From Pontivivens ytuae (GTDB lineage Bacteria > Pseudomonadota > Alphaproteobacteria > Rhodobacterales > Rhodobacteraceae), in assembly GCF_015679265.1 (NCBI RefSeq), contig NZ_CP064942.1:1272001-1336000 (forward strand): a stretch of DNA of 64,000 nt, in the 5' to 3' direction. Shown piece after piece: positions 34,609 through 41,994 of the stretch (its first letter is position 1; each line of letters starts with the position of its first letter). The translations under genes and the position numbers were made by a program. A model generated the notes under the pieces. It was not told the DNA's origin. It did not search any database and saw only the letters and a program-made list of their open reading frames with translations.

Positions 34609-35532
34609 ATGACCTACTCCCCAGACCGGCCGCTCAAGATCGGCACCCGCGGCTCTCCCCTCGCTCTTGCCCAGGCCCACGAGGTGCGCGCGCGCCTGAT
34701 GGCGGCGCATGATATGCCCGAGGACGCCTTCGCGATAACCGTGATCCAGACCACCGGCGACGCGGTGCAGGACCGGCCGCTGAGCGAGATCGGGGGCAAG
34801 GGCCTTTTCACCAAGGAGATCGAGGCGGCGCTGCTCGACCGGCGGATCGACATCGCGGTCCATTCGACGAAGGACGTGGCGAACGTGCTGCCGGAGGGGC
34901 TCGCTTTGACCACCTTCCTGCCGCGGGAGGACGTGCGCGACAGCTTCATTTCGCGCAAGCACGGGTCGCTGGCGGATTTGCCGGAAGGGGCGGTGGTCGG
35001 CTGCTCCTCGATCCGGCGGCGGGCACAGATGGCAGAGAAGCGGCCCGATCTGCAGTTCGTGGAGTTCCGCGGCAACGTGCAGACGCGGCTGGCCAAGCTC
35101 GACGCCGGGCTGGCGGAGGCGACGCTGCTCGCCTGCGCGGGGCTGGTGCGGCTCGGCACGCCGGATCTGATGAACCCGATCGAGGTCGACGAGATGCTGC
35201 CTGCGGTGGCGCAGGGGGCGATCTCCCTCGAACAGCGGGCGGATGAGGATCTGGACGGGCTGCTGGCGCCCCTGAACGATGACGACACGGCGCTGTGCGT
35301 GCGGGCGGAGCGGGCGTTTCTCGCCGAGCTCGACGGGTCTTGCCGCACGCCGATCGGCGGGCTGGCACGGCTGGTGGATAGCGCGGTGGAGCTGCGCGGC
35401 GAGATCCTGAAGCCCGATGGCAGCACCGTGCATCGGGATCGGTGGACGGCCGGTGCAGCGGAGGCTGTGGAGATGGCCGCCGAGGCCGGGCGGGAGCTGA
35501 AGCGGCGCGCAGGACCCGGCTTTCTTGACTAA
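34609..35532 (+). CDS. hemC: Hydroxymethylbilane synthase (porphobilinogen deaminase)
   Basis: HemC joins four porphobilinogen units into hydroxymethylbilane for heme and cobalamin synthesis. The 307-residue protein has KIGTRGSPLALAQ at about 10-22, HSTKDV near 84 with the catalytic Asp, and the cofactor-binding C245 in ELDGSCRTPIGG, to which dipyrromethane attaches. ATG 34609 (MTYSPDRPLKIG) fits the family start. The end overlaps hemD by 8 bases, so HemC and HemD are translationally linked. Confidence 0.97.
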   Translation: MTYSPDRPLKIGTRGSPLALAQAHEVRARLMAAHDMPEDAFAITVIQTTGDAVQDRPLSEIGGKGLFTKEIEAALLDRRIDIAVHSTKDVANVLPEGLALTTFLPREDVRDSFISRKHGSLADLPEGAVVGCSSIRRRAQMAEKRPDLQFVEFRGNVQTRLAKLDAGLAEATLLACAGLVRLGTPDLMNPIEVDEMLPAVAQGAISLEQRADEDLDGLLAPLNDDDTALCVRAERAFLAELDGSCRTPIGGLARLVDSAVELRGEILKPDGSTVHRDRWTAGAAEAVEMAAEAGRELKRRAGPGFLD

Positions 35533-36241
35533 GCTGCTCCTGACCCGGCCCGAACGGCAGGCGAAGGCCTTTGCCGCGCGGTTGCCGGAGGGATGGGAGG
35601 CCGTGATCTCCCCGCTCAGCCGGATCGTCTTTCATGAGTTGCCGGAGGGGTTGCCGGACGCGCGGGGGCTGATCTTCACCTCGCAGAACGGGGTCGAGGC
35701 GTGGCAGGCCGCCTGTGGCCCCGCCCTGCCCGCCTGGTGCGTGGGTCAGCGGACGACGGAGCGGGCGCGGGAGGCGGGGCTCGACGCGACCTTCGGCGGG
35801 CGGACGCAGGAGGAGCTGGCGGAGACGTTGCGCGCGGCGCCGCCGGAGGAACCGCTTCTGCATGTCTCGGGGGCGCATCTAGCGGGGGACCTCGTGGTGG
35901 CGCTGCCGGAGTTGGAGGTCGCGCGGGTGGCGCTCTACACTGCCGAGAGCGTGCCGCTGACAGATGAGGCAGCGCAGAGCCTTGCATCGGGCGCGATCAG
36001 CGCGGTGGCGCATTTCTCGCCGCGGGCCGCGCTCCTGTTCCGGGAGGCTATCGCGCCGGGCTGGGACCTCGCCGCCCTCACCCACTTCGCGATCAGTGCC
36101 GCCGCACTGGCTCCGCTGGAGGGCCTGCCGCGCCGCGCGGCGGCCATTTCCGAAGAACCGACCGCCGAAGGTATGCTTGCCCTGCTGCGCCGCAGCGGCG
36201 CACACTCCGCGACAACTTGGCATAAGAAGCCGCAAGGCTAG
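35525..36241 (+). CDS. hemD: Uroporphyrinogen-III synthase
   Basis: HemD cyclises hydroxymethylbilane with inversion of ring D to give uroporphyrinogen III, the branch point to heme and cobalamin. The 238-residue protein is divergent, as is usual for HemD, but has LLLTRPERQAKAFAARL at the N-terminus, LIFTSQNGVEAW near 48, and AVAHFSPRAALLF near 160, all at expected places. The likely start is a TTG at 35525 lying inside the hemC end. It precedes Mic60 and a HemY-like gene, a conserved alphaproteobacterial order that supports the call. Confidence 0.93.
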   Translation: MTKLLLTRPERQAKAFAARLPEGWEAVISPLSRIVFHELPEGLPDARGLIFTSQNGVEAWQAACGPALPAWCVGQRTTERAREAGLDATFGGRTQEELAETLRAAPPEEPLLHVSGAHLAGDLVVALPELEVARVALYTAESVPLTDEAAQSLASGAISAVAHFSPRAALLFREAIAPGWDLAALTHFAISAAALAPLEGLPRRAAAISEEPTAEGMLALLRRSGAHSATTWHKKPQG

Positions 36242-36285
36242 CTTCTACTATTGGTCGTGACCGCCCAACGGAAAGCAGAAACGCA

Positions 36286-37872
36286 ATGTCAGATCCGAAA
36301 CGCCCCGACGAGACAGAGAACGCGGAAGCCCCTGAAACCCTTCAGGGAGAGGATGCCGCGCCGCCTCGCGAGGATTCGGTGGAGGATGCGGAGGTTGTCG
36401 CTCAGGAGGACGCGCCGAGGGTCGAGGCCGATTCGGAGCCGGAGACGCCCGAAGACGAGGTGAAGGCGGACGACGAGACCGTCGCCGAGGGCGAGCTGCG
36501 GGACGACGAGACGCCCCATGAGGCCGAAATACCCGATGAGGCCGAGACGCCTGAGGAGAGCGACGCGCGCGTCGCCCCCGTCGTCGCGTCCTGGGGCGGA
36601 GCCGCGGCGAACATCCATGCGCGGTCAACCTCCGATCCGTCGAGTCCGGATTACGAGCCGCCGGTGCATGAGGCGGCGGAGCCGTCCGAGGAGTATGTCG
36701 ACGAGCATGACCATGACGAGGGCGGCTCCGTCGCCGGGCGGATCCTGTTCTGGCTGTTCCTGCTGGCCGCGGGTGGCGTGCTGGTGCTTTGGGGCGGGCC
36801 ACGCGTAGCGCCCCACCTGCCCGCGGGCATGGAGCCGGTCGCCGAATGGCTGACCCCCGGCCGTCGTGCCGCCCAGATGCAGGTCGAGGATATGGAGGCG
36901 CGGCTGAACGCGCGGATCGACGCGCTCGACACCGGCCTCACCCCGGCGGGCGTCACCGCCCAGATCGACGGTGCGGTCGCCGAGAGCGAGGCGCTGACCG
37001 CCGACAACATCACGGCGCTGACGACGCGGGTGCAGGAGGTCTCCGACCAGGTGGCCGCTGCCGATAGCGAGGCGATCGAGGCGCGGCTCGGCCAGGTGGA
37101 GGTCCGCCTTGATGGGCTGGCGGGCGAGCTTGCAGCCCTTCAGGAGCAGATCAGCGGGCTGGCCGAGGGCGAGCTGGGCGTGGTCGGCGCGAATGCCGAG
37201 CAGATCGGCGCCTTCGACGTGCGTCTTGCGGGCCTTCGGGCCGAGCTCGACCGGATCGCCGCGCAGAACGGTGAGCTGAACCAGCGCATCGACGAGGTCG
37301 CTGCCACCGCCGAACGCCAGGTGCGCGAGGCCGAGGAGCAGATCGCGACGGCTCGGGCGGAGGCGGAAGCCGAAGTGGCCCGCGCCTCCGAGCAGACCGA
37401 CATGATTGCCATTGCCGGCGCGCTCGACACCGGTGAGCCCTATGCCGATGCACTCGCCGGGATCGCGGAACTTGCCGAGGTGCCAGAGGGCCTGGCCGCC
37501 CATGCGGAGACCGGCGTGCCCACGCAGGCGCAGCTCGTCGCGGGCTTCGCCGAACCCGCCCGCGCCGCCGTGCGCGCAGACGTCGCCGCGAGCGAGGAGG
37601 ACGGCGTGTTCGGCAGTGCGTCGGCCTTCTTCCGCTCTCGCGTCTCGGGCCGCTCGCTGGTGGAGATCGAGGGCGACGGCGCCGATGCCATCCTGTCACG
37701 GGTCGAGGCGCGGCTGCGCGAGGGCAATCTCGACGCCGCACTGGAGGAGGCAAGCGCCCTGCCGCCGCCCGCCGCCGCGGAGCTTCAGACCTGGTTCGGC
37801 CAGCTTCAGGCCCGCGCGCAGGCGCTGGGTGGCTACCGCATGCTGGTCGAACGCCTCGACGCCGTGAACTGA
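36286..37872 (+). CDS. mic60: Alphaproteobacterial Mic60 (mitofilin-like) membrane protein
   Basis: Bacterial Mic60 shapes inner-membrane invaginations and is the ancestor of the mitochondrial cristae-junction protein. The 528-residue protein has a very acidic, disordered N-terminus (residues 1-145), one transmembrane helix at about 152-171 (ILFWLFLLAAGGVLVLWGG), a long coiled coil at about 195-380, and a compact C-terminal mitofilin-like domain ending RMLVERLDAVN. Position between hemD and the HemY-like gene matches the known alphaproteobacterial locus. Family identity rests on architecture and synteny more than on a motif. Confidence 0.85.
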   Translation: MSDPKRPDETENAEAPETLQGEDAAPPREDSVEDAEVVAQEDAPRVEADSEPETPEDEVKADDETVAEGELRDDETPHEAEIPDEAETPEESDARVAPVVASWGGAAANIHARSTSDPSSPDYEPPVHEAAEPSEEYVDEHDHDEGGSVAGRILFWLFLLAAGGVLVLWGGPRVAPHLPAGMEPVAEWLTPGRRAAQMQVEDMEARLNARIDALDTGLTPAGVTAQIDGAVAESEALTADNITALTTRVQEVSDQVAAADSEAIEARLGQVEVRLDGLAGELAALQEQISGLAEGELGVVGANAEQIGAFDVRLAGLRAELDRIAAQNGELNQRIDEVAATAERQVREAEEQIATARAEAEAEVARASEQTDMIAIAGALDTGEPYADALAGIAELAEVPEGLAAHAETGVPTQAQLVAGFAEPARAAVRADVAASEEDGVFGSASAFFRSRVSGRSLVEIEGDGADAILSRVEARLREGNLDAALEEASALPPPAAAELQTWFGQLQARAQALGGYRMLVERLDAVN

Positions 37873-37892
37873 TCCGGGAGGAACGGGAAAAC

Positions 37893-39467
37893 ATGCTCTG
37901 GTCGCTCTTGAAGATCGTCCTGTTCGTCGCCCTGGTCACGGCGGCCGCCTTCGGCGTCATCGCCGTGATGGATCAGGACGGCGGGCTCACCGTCACGCTG
38001 GGCGGGCGCGAATATCCCTTCGCCCCGATCGAGGTGCTGGTACTGCTGGTCCTTGCGATGATCGCCTTCGTCGTCATCCAGCAGCTCGCCGGGTTCCTAA
38101 TCGCGCTGTTGCGCTTCATCACCGGGGACGAGACGGCGCTGTCGCGCTTCTTCGACCGCTCGCGGGAGCGGCGGGGTTTCATGGCGCTCGCGGATGCCAT
38201 GATGCTGAACGCCTCGGGCGACGGGCGTGGGGCGCTGGCAAAGGCGCGCAAGGCCGACCGCCTGCTCGACCGGCCGGAGCTGACGCAACTCGTGACCGCA
38301 CAGGCAGCGGAGGAGGCGGGCGACCGGCTCGCCGCCGAGGAGCAGTACAAGGCGATGCTCGGCGATCAGCGCACCCGCTTCGTCGGTGTGCACGGCCTGA
38401 TGCGCCAGCGGCTCGCGAAGGGTGAGACGGAGACGGCGCTGAAGCTCGCGGAGAAGGCGTTCGACCTGAAGCCGAAGCACCAGGGACTGCAGTCCACACT
38501 CTTCACCCTGCAGGCGGAGCAGGAACGCTGGGACGGCGCGCGGCGCACGCTGGCGCAGCAGGTCCGCACCGGCGCTCTGCCCAAGGACGTGGCCCAGCGC
38601 CGCGACGCGATCCTGAACCTCGCGGCCGCACAGGATGCGCTCGCCAAGGACGATTACGACACGGCGAAGGACGCGGCGGTCGAGGCGCACCGCCTCGCGC
38701 CCGGCCACGTGCCCGCGGCGGTGGCGGTGGCCAAGGTCCATCAGCACCAGAACAGCCCGCGGGCCGCACAACGCGCGCTCCTGAAGACGTGGAAGCTCGC
38801 CCCGCATCCGGAGCTCGCCGCCGCCTTTGCCGAGCTGGAGTCTGAGGAGACGCCTTCGGCCCGCCGCTCCCGCTTCGACCCGTTCCTCAAGGCGCAGCCC
38901 GAACATGCGGAGACGCGGATGCTCCGCGCCGAGCTCGCCATTGCCGACGAGGACTTTCCGGCGGCCCGGCGCGCGATGGGCGACCTCGCGCAGGTCGAGC
39001 CCACAACGCGGGCGCTCGCCATCATGGCGGCGATCGAGCGCGGCGAAGGGGCCGAGGACAAGGTGGTTCGCGGCTGGCTCGCCAAGGCGCTTACCGCGCC
39101 GCGCGGCCCGCAATGGACCTGCAACACCTGCCGCACGGTGCACCCCCACTGGTCCGCCGTCTGCTCGAATTGCGACAGCTTCGACACGATCGACTGGCTC
39201 GACCTCCCCGAGAGCCCGACGACGCAGGCCGCGGCCGGCGCGATGCTGCCGGTGGTCAGCGGCATGCTGCTCGACAGCGCGCCGGAAGCCGAGCCCGAGG
39301 ACGAAGCGGAGGTGGTCGCGGAGCCGGAGCCCGAACCAGCGGAGCCGGTGGTGCAGCCCCGCGACGAGACGGTGATCGACACGGTGGCCGCCGAGGACAG
39401 CACCGATCTCGCCGGTCAGGAGGCCATGGCCGATCGCCCGCGCGAAGAGGCCGCGAAAACCGCCTGA
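37893..39467 (+). CDS. hemY: HemY-like TPR membrane protein with C-terminal zinc ribbon
   Basis: This 524-residue inner-membrane protein has two N-terminal transmembrane helices (about 5-25 and 47-70) and a HemY-type domain of TPR helices (about 75-400). Near 410-427 comes CNTC-x10-CSNC, a rubredoxin-like zinc ribbon similar to that of LapB/YciM. A Glu/Pro-rich acidic tail ends it. HemY proteins are linked to late heme synthesis in gammaproteobacteria without a defined reaction. It follows Mic60 by 20 bases in the hem cluster. This is not the protoporphyrinogen oxidase also named HemY. Confidence 0.87.
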   Translation: MLWSLLKIVLFVALVTAAAFGVIAVMDQDGGLTVTLGGREYPFAPIEVLVLLVLAMIAFVVIQQLAGFLIALLRFITGDETALSRFFDRSRERRGFMALADAMMLNASGDGRGALAKARKADRLLDRPELTQLVTAQAAEEAGDRLAAEEQYKAMLGDQRTRFVGVHGLMRQRLAKGETETALKLAEKAFDLKPKHQGLQSTLFTLQAEQERWDGARRTLAQQVRTGALPKDVAQRRDAILNLAAAQDALAKDDYDTAKDAAVEAHRLAPGHVPAAVAVAKVHQHQNSPRAAQRALLKTWKLAPHPELAAAFAELESEETPSARRSRFDPFLKAQPEHAETRMLRAELAIADEDFPAARRAMGDLAQVEPTTRALAIMAAIERGEGAEDKVVRGWLAKALTAPRGPQWTCNTCRTVHPHWSAVCSNCDSFDTIDWLDLPESPTTQAAAGAMLPVVSGMLLDSAPEAEPEDEAEVVAEPEPEPAEPVVQPRDETVIDTVAAEDSTDLAGQEAMADRPREEAAKTA

Positions 39468-39473
39468 TTGCCC

Positions 39474-39502
39474 TTGCACGCCCGCCCGGCAATCGCTAAT
39501 CA
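39474..39502 (+). promoter_or_regulatory. Promoter of tRNA-Thr
   Basis: TTGCAC (39474-39479) and TAATCA (39497-39502) have a 17-base spacer, and the tRNA begins 11 bases after the -10 box. The -35 box overlaps the end region of the preceding gene. Confidence 0.6.
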
Positions 39503-39512
39503 GGCCTCCGTC

Positions 39513-39588
39513 GCCGCTGTAGCTCAGCTGGTAGAGCACGTCATTCGTAATGATGGGGTCGGGGGTTCGAGTCCCTTCAGCGGCACCA
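39513..39588 (+). tRNA. tRNA-Thr (anticodon CGT), CCA encoded
   Basis: A complete 76-base cloverleaf. The acceptor stem is GCCGCTG/CAGCGGC, the D stem GCTC/GAGC, and the anticodon stem CGTCA/TGATG with loop TTCGTAA (anticodon CGT, reading ACG). The T arm contains TTCGAGT, and the discriminator A is followed by encoded CCA. No integrase or attachment-site duplication is seen nearby. Confidence 0.97.
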
Positions 39589-39653
39589 CTCCCTCCAGTA
39601 TTCTGCGTTAGGGTTTCGCCGGAAGTCTGCTGCCCCAGCCGGCATCAGGTCGG

Positions 39654-39681
39654 CCCGGGAAGCGCCCGGGAGCTGCGTTGT
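39654..39681 (+). terminator. Probable tRNA-Thr terminator
   Basis: Stem CCCGGG/CCCGGG (39654-39659 and 39665-39670, loop AAGCG) followed within 9 bases by a T-rich GTTGTTTTGT. It also lies just past the stop of the minus-strand exbD at 39686. Confidence 0.5.
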
Positions 39682-39685
39682 TTTG

Positions 39686-40060
39686 TCAGCGGGTCGTTAC
39701 GATTGCAGTTTCCGTGATGCCGACCGCAGCGAGGCGCGGCAGGAGTTCGGCGATGCGGGCGGCGGGGACGGCGGCGTCGGCGCGGATGAGGAGGGTCTCG
39801 GGAGGTTCGGCGGCAAGGGTCGCAAAGACCGCGTCGCCGCGCGCCTCTCGGAAGGCCAGGGTGCCGTCGGCGGCGAGGTAGAGCGTGGCGGGACCCTCCG
39901 CCGCCTCGTCACTGTCTGACGAGGGGAGTTCGACTTCGAGCGGGGGCGGAGGGGCGATCTGCGCGGTCATCAGGAAGAAGATCAGCAGCAGGAATACGAC
40001 GTTGATCATCGGCACGACGCTCTCGGCACGGGAGCGTTTCGCAGAGCATCGGAACCGCAT
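39686..40060 (-). CDS. ExbD/TolR-like protein with Asn replacing the conserved Asp
   Basis: This 124-residue single-pass inner-membrane protein of the ExbD/TolR family has its transmembrane helix at residues 16-36, VPMINVVFLLLIFFLMTAQI. In ExbD and TolR the residue at this point is the proton-conducting Asp (P-M/L-I-D-V-V-F-L-L); here it is N20, encoded by AAC. The periplasmic part (about 40-124) ends in a small alpha/beta domain. The gene is the second of two exbD genes, 2 bases after exbD1, so the two may form a heterodimer in the ExbB channel. Confidence 0.9.
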   Translation of the reverse strand: MRFRCSAKRSRAESVVPMINVVFLLLIFFLMTAQIAPPPPLEVELPSSDSDEAAEGPATLYLAADGTLAFREARGDAVFATLAAEPPETLLIRADAAVPAARIAELLPRLAAVGITETAIVTTR

Positions 40061-40062
40061 CG

Positions 40063-40443
40063 CTATTCGACCAGGACGAGCGTGTCGAAGCCGGCGGTGG
40101 AGAGCATCTCCATGACCTCCACGATCCGCTGCAACGGTGCTTCGTCGCGCGGGCGGAGCACGATCGTGTCACTCGGCGCGTCGGTGAGGCGGTGGAGCTC
40201 GGCGCCCAGCTCGTCTCCCTCCACCGGCCGCCCGTTCAGCCGTTGCCCCCCCGGCAGCACGTCGATCAGGCGGGGCGGGCCGGAGTAGCGCTCCCCCGCC
40301 GTGCCGCCGAGGGTGAGCGGGATCGCGCTGTCGATACCGAAGCGGGCCGCGAGCATGAAGAAGACGAGCAGCAGGAACACCACGTCGATCATTGGCGTGA
40401 GGCTCGGCTTGCGCCGGATGCGTGGTGCGGCGAAGGCGAACAT
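40063..40443 (-). CDS. exbD: ExbD/TolR-like proton-channel subunit
   Basis: This 126-residue inner-membrane protein has the transmembrane segment TPMIDVVFLLLVFFMLAARF at 16-35, with the protonatable D20 present. The periplasmic domain follows (DTIVLRPRDEAPLQRIVEVM, LDTLVLVE-type end). Its ATG overlaps the ExbB stop codon (TGATG). It pairs with ExbB to convert proton flow into mechanical work on an envelope partner. No tonB, tolA, tolB or pal is adjacent, so the partner is unknown. Confidence 0.93.
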   Translation of the reverse strand: MFAFAAPRIRRKPSLTPMIDVVFLLLVFFMLAARFGIDSAIPLTLGGTAGERYSGPPRLIDVLPGGQRLNGRPVEGDELGAELHRLTDAPSDTIVLRPRDEAPLQRIVEVMEMLSTAGFDTLVLVE

Positions 40444-41102
40444 CACTCCGCCGCCCGGAGCGTGGCGAGGCGGGGCGGCGTGTGGGTGAAGATGCGGGTC
40501 GCCGCATCCTCCATATCCGACTGCACCCGCTCCACGATGCTCTCGAACCAGGTGAGCGTCATGGAGGCCGGGATCGCCACGGCCATCCCGGCGGCGGTGG
40601 TCAGCAGAGCCTCCCAGATGCCACCGGCGAGGGCTGCGGGATCGGCGCGGGTGCCCGCCTCCTGCAACGCCTGGAACGCGGCGATCATGCCGAGCACGGT
40701 GCCGAGCAGGCCGAGGAGTGGCGCGATGGTGGCGATCAGCTCCAGCGCGCGGAGGCCGGAGCGGGCCTCCATCAGGGCGGCGCGGGCGACACGCTCCGTC
40801 TCCTCCCGCGCGTCGTCGGGGGAGAAGGCGGGGTTCATCCGGGCGGCCATCGCGGCGGTGGCGAGCCGGGTGCGGAGGGCGGGGCGGTTGGCGAGGAGCT
40901 GCTGTGCTGCCTCCGGCTCTCCTCCGATCCAGAGCTGCACCGCCTGCTCCGTCGTCGCCCCGGCCCAAGCGCCGCTGCGGGCGAAGCGGATCAGCTTCCA
41001 CAGGATCAGGGCCGCGGTGAGGATCGAGAGGGCCGCGATGATCCAGATCGTGACGCCGCCTTGCGAGAGAATGTCGCTGGCGGGCTGAAGGGCGCCGTCC
41101 AT
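40443..41102 (-). CDS. exbB: MotA/TolQ/ExbB-family proton-channel protein
   Basis: This 219-residue inner-membrane protein has one helix near 18-40 (VTIWIIAALSILTAALILWK) and the conserved pair of helices near 125-150 (ATIAPLLGLLGTVLGMIAAF) and 165-185 (EALLTTAAGMAVAIPASM), where ExbB/TolQ Thr residues line the channel. It forms a pentamer around an ExbD dimer. ATG 41102 is chosen because the first membrane helix then falls at the usual distance. It lacks a good ribosome site and may be translated through the short upstream frame at 41104-41136. Confidence 0.92.
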   Translation of the reverse strand: MDGALQPASDILSQGGVTIWIIAALSILTAALILWKLIRFARSGAWAGATTEQAVQLWIGGEPEAAQQLLANRPALRTRLATAAMAARMNPAFSPDDAREETERVARAALMEARSGLRALELIATIAPLLGLLGTVLGMIAAFQALQEAGTRADPAALAGGIWEALLTTAAGMAVAIPASMTLTWFESIVERVQSDMEDAATRIFTHTPPRLATLRAAE

Positions 41103-41103
41103 G

Positions 41104-41136
41104 TCAGCGGCGGGTGCTTGGGTGAAGGTGCGGCAC
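41104..41136 (-). CDS. Possible 10-residue leader peptide ahead of exbB
   Basis: A GTG-initiated frame encoding MPHLHPSTRR ends 1 base before the exbB ATG. An excellent AGAGGAG lies 7 bases before the GTG, while exbB itself has none. The short frame could act as a translational coupler or leader. It could equally be that the SD serves an unrecognised start for exbB. Not supported by homology. Confidence 0.35.
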   Translation of the reverse strand: MPHLHPSTRR

Positions 41137-41244
41137 AGGTCAGCTCCTCTTGGCGAGGGCTGGCAAATGCTGGCGGCCAATTCCGATGAAATCTGTTGGA
41201 TTTATAGGCCTGCGGAGGGGAGCAGGCAAGCGTGCATCGCGACC

Positions 41245-41994
41245 TCACTGCGTCACGACGTTCCAGTCGGTCAGCTCGTCGGGTGTTAGGATGTAGATCT
41301 CGTCCGCCGGGGTGGCCATGGCCGGGCCCATGATCCTGAGGTCGACCCCCATATCGTCGAGATAGGCGAGGACGCCGGCCTGCCCGCGCTGCACATCCTC
41401 GACCGCGAGGAAGGCGGGCAGGATGGTCGACTCGCCGAAGCTGTGCTGGTGGACGCCGAGGCGGGCGCTGTCCGCGATCTGCCGCGCGGTGCCGCCTGCG
41501 AAGATGTAGGGGCAGGCGGAGAGGCAGATGCTCGCGTCCGCGAGCCGGGTCTCGGCCCCAATCCCGCGGATGGTGCGGCCGATCTCCAGCGCGTCGGAGA
41601 CGCTGCCGCCAGGGCTCTCGAGGGTCACGAGGTCGGGCTCCAGCCGCCGGAGCTCCTCGACGATCCGCGCGCCGTCGCCCGGCGAGATCGCGCCGCGCAG
41701 TTGCAGGGCGGGGCGGCCGTCCACCGTGATCTCTTCGGCGAGCAGGCGGCGCGGCATGTCGGGGTCGATGCCCGGCCCCGGGTTGGAGGGATTGCGCGGT
41801 CGGTAGCGCCGGGTCTGGTCGCCGGGCCGCGTCGGCAGGTCGAGCTCCGGCAGGGACGACGGCGCCAGCAGCCGCGGGATTGTCGGGGCGATCTCCACCA
41901 GGATCAGCAGCCCGGCCAGCATCAGTTGCGCGCCGAGCAGCCAACGCAGCGTGCGCCGGGTGGCGTTGGGATGCCGGTCCGGCGCGTCGCTCAT
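41245..41994 (-). CDS. Membrane-anchored ClpP/crotonase-fold protein (COG3904-like)
   Basis: This 249-residue protein has one N-terminal transmembrane helix (about 18-38), so the domain is likely periplasmic. Residues 120-135 carry LVTLESPGGSVSDAL and residues 155-168 SICLSACPYIFAGG, the ClpP/SppA-like pattern in which S159 would be the nucleophile; a His follows in RLGVHQHSF (182 or 184). A periplasmic serine peptidase or a peptidase-like binding protein is inferred. It overlaps the upstream membrane protein by 4 bases (ATGA). The ExbB set begins about 110 bases downstream. Confidence 0.8.
   Translation of the reverse strand: MSDAPDRHPNATRRTLRWLLGAQLMLAGLLILVEIAPTIPRLLAPSSLPELDLPTRPGDQTRRYRPRNPSNPGPGIDPDMPRRLLAEEITVDGRPALQLRGAISPGDGARIVEELRRLEPDLVTLESPGGSVSDALEIGRTIRGIGAETRLADASICLSACPYIFAGGTARQIADSARLGVHQHSFGESTILPAFLAVEDVQRGQAGVLAYLDDMGVDLRIMGPAMATPADEIYILTPDELTDWNVVTQ

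Noticed and set aside
39513..39588. tRNA-Thr as a possible island integration site
   Set aside because: No integrase, no duplicated 3' tRNA end and no change in gene style were seen on either side.
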